DNA of 64,000 nucleotides. It comes from DSYU01 sp963827605 (GTDB taxonomy: Bacteria > Chloroflexota > Anaerolineae > Anaerolineales > Anaerolineaceae). The notes beneath the pieces were generated by a model, which saw only the letters and a program-made list of their open reading frames with translations, ran no database searches and was not told the origin of the DNA. Positions 62,450 to 64,000 of this stretch are shown piece after piece (the first letter of the stretch is position 1; every line of letters begins with the position of its first letter). Location: the NCBI GenBank assembly GCA_963827605.1, contig CAWHBK010000004.1, positions 496,001 through 560,000 of the forward strand, given 5' to 3'. The translations under genes were made by a program, and so were the position numbers.

Positions 62450-64000
62450 ATGAAGAAGACCCTCGGGATTTTTGCTGCCCTGGCCGGGCTGGCAATCGTA
62501 TTGAGCATGGCAGAGGAAACCGCGGCGCGGGCTCTACAATTTTCTCCCGAAACACAGACGCCCAGCTTGTTTTACGACGAAGCGCGCACGGTGTACCTGG
62601 GCAACCTGGAACGCCGCAATGTTGGGTTGGGACCGCTGCGCTGGAACAAAGAAATGACCCTGGCCGCGCGCTGGTTTTCCTGGGATTCGGTTGAGAACCG
62701 GCCGGGCGGTTTTTGCGGTCACGATGATACCCTGGGGCGCGCTCCGTGGGACCGCACGGCAATTTTTGGCTACCCGGGCTTTGGCGGCGCGGAAAACGCC
62801 TACTGCGGGTACATGACTCCAGAAGATGCCATCGCTGGTTGGATGAACAGCCCCGGACACCACGATAACCTGCTCACCCCCGGATGGCGGGAAATTGGCC
62901 TGGGTTACTACCGGCAGGGTACCGATGGACGCGGTTATATCACCCAGGACTTTGGCAGCGATGGCGTTTACCCGCCGCTGGTCATTCAAAATGAAGCGCC
63001 CAACACCACCAACCCGCAAGTCGATCTTTACATTTACAACACAGAGGGCAGCGGCGGGCTGACTGACATCGGTCCAGCGGTGAATATGATGGTCAGCAAC
63101 AATGCCTGTTTCATCGGGGCAAGCTGGCAGCCCTACCAGACCGAACCTAACTGGACGCTCCCATCCGGAGACGGTTGGAAGACGGTTTACAGCCGACTCC
63201 GGGACGGGCTCGGGCGGACGCTTACCGCAAGTGACAGCATCTACCTGGGTGCAAACCTACCCACCAGCGAACTGAGCTTCAACCAGCTGAGTCAGAATTC
63301 CTCCCAGATGACGCTGTACAACCTGAACGGGAATGGGCTGCCAAAAGCGCAGTTTAGCCTGGGCTGGATAGGCGATGATCAGAACAGCAATTTCAACAAA
63401 TGGTGGGGGAATGGCGAGCGCGTGATTGACTCTGCGGCGACGGGCGGCACAGCCTATCGCATGTTTCCAGGCAACGGAGAAACGATGGCCTGGATCGCCC
63501 AATGGGGCTTCTTACCCGGTAATAATAACTTTGTGGCGTATTTTCGCCTGAAAACGAATAACAACAGCACATCCGCGCAGGTGGCGCGGGTGAAGGTGGC
63601 GACAAATGGGAATGATGCGTTCGCCCAAGAAATGGTAATACACGGCAGTGATTTCCAAGCGGCGGGCCAGTACCAGGAGTTTGCTTATCCTTTTACCTAC
63701 AACAGCGCTGCCAGCGATCAGTGGCTTACATTTTATATCTGGGGCAGCGGGGATGCGGACATCTATTTTGACGAGGTCACCATTTTCACGGCGTCCCAGA
63801 CGCTCAGCGGCCCCACCTACACCTGGGATGTGCCAGGCGGGCATTACCGCGGGCAGGGCGTGTGGGTGCGGTATGCGGACGACAGCGGCGCATTCAGCGG
63901 GTTCCAGGAGGCGCAAACGATATCCATCTTCAACGCCAGCGCGCAGCAGATCAATCACCTGGCATTGAGCGGGCAAACCTCAAAGCACCAGCTGCTTTCC
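62450..64000 (+). CDS. CAP-domain (SCP/PR1-like) exported protein, C-terminus beyond window
   Basis: 517 codons visible, open to the right edge. AAGGAAA lies upstream of ATG 62450. Signal peptide (KKTLGIFAALAGLAIVLSMA), then a CAP domain: NLERRNVGLGPLRWNKEMTLAAR, FCGHD, GGAENAYCG, AIAGWMNSPGHHDNLLTPGWREIGLGYY and DFGSDGVYP. The likely metal or active His residues (CGHD, PGHHDN) are kept. Beta-rich extracellular modules follow (about residues 190-517). Related bacterial proteins are secreted and bind wall or lipid; precise activity is not known. Confidence 0.9.
   Translation, partial: MKKTLGIFAALAGLAIVLSMAEETAARALQFSPETQTPSLFYDEARTVYLGNLERRNVGLGPLRWNKEMTLAARWFSWDSVENRPGGFCGHDDTLGRAPWDRTAIFGYPGFGGAENAYCGYMTPEDAIAGWMNSPGHHDNLLTPGWREIGLGYYRQGTDGRGYITQDFGSDGVYPPLVIQNEAPNTTNPQVDLYIYNTEGSGGLTDIGPAVNMMVSNNACFIGASWQPYQTEPNWTLPSGDGWKTVYSRLRDGLGRTLTASDSIYLGANLPTSELSFNQLSQNSSQMTLYNLNGNGLPKAQFSLGWIGDDQNSNFNKWWGNGERVIDSAATGGTAYRMFPGNGETMAWIAQWGFLPGNNNFVAYFRLKTNNNSTSAQVARVKVATNGNDAFAQEMVIHGSDFQAAGQYQEFAYPFTYNSAASDQWLTFYIWGSGDADIYFDEVTIFTASQTLSGPTYTWDVPGGHYRGQGVWVRYADDSGAFSGFQEAQTISIFNASAQQINHLALSGQTSKHQLLS

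Overview
The window looks like a GC-rich stretch of a Chloroflexota (probably Anaerolineae) chromosome. The signs are lipoproteins with long Pro/Thr/Ala/Glu linkers after the lipobox, a fused CtaA-CtaB heme synthase, an A2-type caa3 oxidase operon, a MoeA fused to a periplasmic-binding-like domain, and many intergenic hairpins. The lineage is inferred from gene content only. No rRNA, tRNA, CRISPR array, prophage or transposase was seen.

Layout. 1-9.6 kb: a sugar locus, with a GH3 beta-glucosidase (cut by the left edge), a five-gene Dpp/Opp-type ABC transporter and a LacI regulator, probably for beta-linked oligosaccharides. 9.8-10.2 kb: rsfS. 10.3-23.4 kb: a respiratory block read leftward, with pseudo-receiver, CtaC, CtaD, CtaF, CtaE, SCO, a cupredoxin-like protein, SURF1 and CtaA-CtaB. 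Upstream of it lie a NarL-type two-component pair, a cytochrome c lipoprotein and a divergent Fe-S-type Rrf2 regulator.

23.5-32.8 kb is the most unusual region. It holds two divergent gene groups around a 416-bp AT-rich spacer. They encode a gingipain/C25-like protease, a small caspase-like protein, a C39-like peptidase with three SH3-like repeats, an 851-residue protein with a helix/beta-hairpin/helix core, a helical protein, and two small proteins. One of the small proteins duplicates the C-terminal module of the C25-like protease. None has an obvious signal peptide. I propose this as one uncharacterised multi-protease system.

32.9-43 kb: a YbhN-type flippase family protein, two surface lipoproteins, Bcp peroxiredoxin, MoeA-PBP and MoeA, a UbiA-family prenyltransferase, an SDR and a proline dehydrogenase. 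43.3-50.4 kb: a second Dpp-type transporter whose substrate-binding protein is circularly permuted, then a polar amino-acid ABC transporter behind a possible structured RNA. 50.4-51 kb is repeat-rich spacer. 51-64 kb: a damaged surface beta-helix protein, an MBL hydrolase, PlsY, a JAMM protease, a membrane protein, GyrB, two LysM proteins flanking NagA, and a CAP-domain protein cut by the right edge.

Several genes (ctaC, the two-component pair, the gene at 24 kb, both transporters at 43-50 kb, the surface protein at 51 kb) carry single-base frameshifts. Nearly all are +1, often in short homopolymers, and look more like sequence errors than decay. Coordinates for these genes span the reconstructed full-length gene.
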